From Treponema sp. (GTDB lineage: Bacteria; Spirochaetota; Spirochaetia; Treponematales; Breznakiellaceae), in assembly GCA_031268245.1 (NCBI GenBank), contig JAIRXN010000155.1:1-6739 (forward strand): a DNA stretch of 6,739 nucleotides, written 5' to 3'. The translations under genes were made by a program, and so were the position numbers. Under the pieces are notes generated by a model. It searched no databases. It was not told the origin of the DNA and worked only from the letters and a program-made list of their open reading frames with translations. Every line of letters begins with the position of its first letter. Within the stretch, counting starts at the first letter, position 1. This document shows positions 6,115 through 6,739 of this stretch, in pieces.

Positions 6115-6134
6115 CTTAAACTTTCAAATTTAAG
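6115..6134. repeat. AT-rich inverted repeat upstream of flgN
   Basis: CTTAAA (6115-6120) and TTTAAG (6129-6134) are perfect 6-base arms around CTTTCAAA, itself containing TTT-C-AAA. It lies in the most AT-rich part of the window, between the two candidate promoters. Two copies of CTCCAAA (6137-6143 region and 6151-6157) follow. It could be a binding site or merely low-complexity promoter DNA. Confidence 0.25.
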
Positions 6135-6144
6135 CCTCCAAAGC

Positions 6145-6172
6145 TCAATACTCCAAATTTATATTCCGATAA
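6145..6172 (+). promoter_or_regulatory. Candidate sigma28 (FliA/SigD-type) promoter of flgN
   Basis: TCCGATAA (6165-6172) matches the sigma28 -10 element GCCGATAA at 7 of 8 positions. TCAA (6145-6148), 16 bases upstream, matches the TAAA -35 core at 3 of 4. The start of transcription would fall near 6179, so the leader would contain little more than the AGAGG ribosome-binding site. A sigma70-type -10 (TATATT, 6160-6165) overlaps it and is a rival reading with a poor -35. Confidence 0.4.
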
Positions 6173-6178
6173 TTGAAA

Positions 6179-6183
6179 AGAGG
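6179..6183 (+). promoter_or_regulatory. Ribosome-binding site that fixes the flgN start
   Basis: AGAGG lies 6 bases before ATG 6190. The in-frame upstream ATG at 6088 has no purine-rich sequence before it, so this site decides in favour of the shorter 169-residue protein. Confidence 0.7.
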
Positions 6184-6189
6184 TATGGT

Positions 6190-6699
6190 ATGAAAAGCGA
6201 ATTTGAAGTTTTAGGGGATCGTTTATCAATCATCATTGAGAGAGAAGCCGGAACGCTCAAGAGAATCAGTCCCATTCAGCTTCTTATCCGGCAGGCGGTA
6301 GAGAATCATGAATGGGTAGATTTTGAAAAATATATGGCCGAAATAAGCGTACTCAGCGCCGAATTTGAAGAACTTGAAGCGGAACGGGAAGAACTTCTTG
6401 AACAAACAATGGGGAGTCTCCCCATAAATAGCGAAACAAACCGTTTTTATGCATTCATTTCGACCTTTCCCGGAGAATTGAGGAACCGTCTTGCCGATAC
6501 CTACCGGGATCTTAAGCAGGAAGCCTTGCGGATTCGTCTTTTCAACGAATCTTTTGCCCGTTATCTGGCGGAAGCCCGGGCTTTGGCGGAGGCCTTTCTT
6601 GAGGCGGCTTTTCCGGAACGCTGGGGAAAGCTCTATTCCCGGCAGGGAAAGGCCGCTCCCTCACAGATGCAGAGTGTGCTTTTCAATGAGCATTTCTAG
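6190..6699 (+). CDS. flgN: Probable flagellar export chaperone FlgN
   Basis: This soluble 169-residue protein is almost entirely helical. Residues 1-75 form a predicted coiled coil rich in Glu and Leu (EISVLSAEFEELEAEREELL, 51-70), and residues 95-140 form a second amphipathic helix. A conserved-looking tail, AAFPERWGKLYSRQGKAAP (139-157), follows. The pattern of helix, RQAVENHEWVDFEKY, then coiled coil fits the FlgN family. FlgN binds the hook-filament junction proteins FlgK and FlgL before export by the flagellar type III apparatus. In spirochaetes a gene of this kind commonly precedes flgK, and such a gene may begin just beyond the right edge. ATG 6190 is chosen for its AGAGG (6179-6183) 6 bases upstream; the in-frame ATG at 6088 has none and would add 34 residues with AT-rich, non-family sequence. 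FlgN proteins are weakly conserved, so another coiled-coil protein is possible. Confidence 0.65.
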   Translation: MKSEFEVLGDRLSIIIEREAGTLKRISPIQLLIRQAVENHEWVDFEKYMAEISVLSAEFEELEAEREELLEQTMGSLPINSETNRFYAFISTFPGELRNRLADTYRDLKQEALRIRLFNESFARYLAEARALAEAFLEAAFPERWGKLYSRQGKAAPSQMQSVLFNEHF

Positions 6700-6714
6700 G
6701 GTAACGCTGATTAA

Positions 6715-6735
6715 CGGCGGTCAAATTGACCGCTG
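6715..6735 (+). other. Hairpin-forming inverted repeat after flgN
   Basis: GCGGTCAA (6717-6724) and TTGACCGC (6726-6733) are perfect 8-base arms around a single A. As RNA this gives a stem of about six pairs with a five-base loop, extendable by a G-U and a C-G pair. It starts 17 bases after the flgN stop. The window ends 4 bases later, so whether a T-run follows (terminator) or another gene begins (leader or operator) cannot be seen. Confidence 0.4.
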
Positions 6736-6739
6736 GGGC

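Noticed and set aside
6088..6189. Longer flgN starting at ATG 6088
   Set aside because: There is no ribosome-binding site, the composition is AT-rich, and the candidate promoters lie within the extension; AGAGG before ATG 6190 is far better.
1..6739. Mobile elements, CRISPR arrays or tRNA genes
   Set aside because: No transposase-like product, no regularly spaced repeats and no cloverleaf-like segment were seen; almost all bases are accounted for by overlapping genes.

Overview
The window looks like part of a spirochaete chromosome, most likely a treponeme. That assignment is an inference from two things: a compact CDGEA-ordered Rnf gene cluster whose proteins are unusually divergent, and a FlgN-like gene with a characteristic C-terminal end. 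No rRNA or other marker gene is present, so it cannot be confirmed here. Coding density is very high. I see no tRNA, rRNA, CRISPR array, insertion sequence or phage gene.

Positions 1-6027 are one minus-strand block of seven genes that probably form a single operon. In order of transcription they are: a divergent PAP2/DUF212 (YuiD-type) membrane protein, a 488-residue membrane protein I do not recognise, then rnfC, rnfD, rnfG, rnfE and rnfA (rnfA runs off the left edge). From the 488-residue gene to rnfA, neighbours overlap by 1 or 4 bases or are 2 bases apart. Translation is therefore probably coupled, and no internal promoter or terminator is apparent. In the usual order rnfB would follow rnfA just beyond the left edge. 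Positions 6190-6699 carry one plus-strand gene, a probable FlgN flagellar chaperone. The 162-bp divergent spacer (6028-6189) holds a candidate sigma70-type promoter for the minus-strand operon, a candidate sigma28-type promoter for flgN, and two short perfect inverted repeats.

The most notable observation is in the Rnf genes. Canonical Rnf moves electrons from ferredoxin (RnfB) through iron-sulfur and covalent-flavin centres to NAD+ (RnfC) while pumping Na+ or H+. Here the folds and gene order are recognisable, but the cofactor sites look eroded in nearly every subunit. RnfC keeps both C-terminal [4Fe-4S] motifs but has lost the glycine-rich FMN/NADH motif and the acidic ECEPY-type motif. RnfG stops before the region that normally carries the SGAT flavinylation site. 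RnfD has PQGS where an SGAT-type motif is expected. RnfE has Ala and Leu where the two membrane [2Fe-2S] cysteines are expected, and RnfA has Lys at the first such cysteine. With the tightly coupled unknown 488-residue membrane protein, this may be a re-purposed or re-wired Rnf-like complex. This reading rests on alignment by eye to remembered family consensus and needs a proper alignment and structure prediction.
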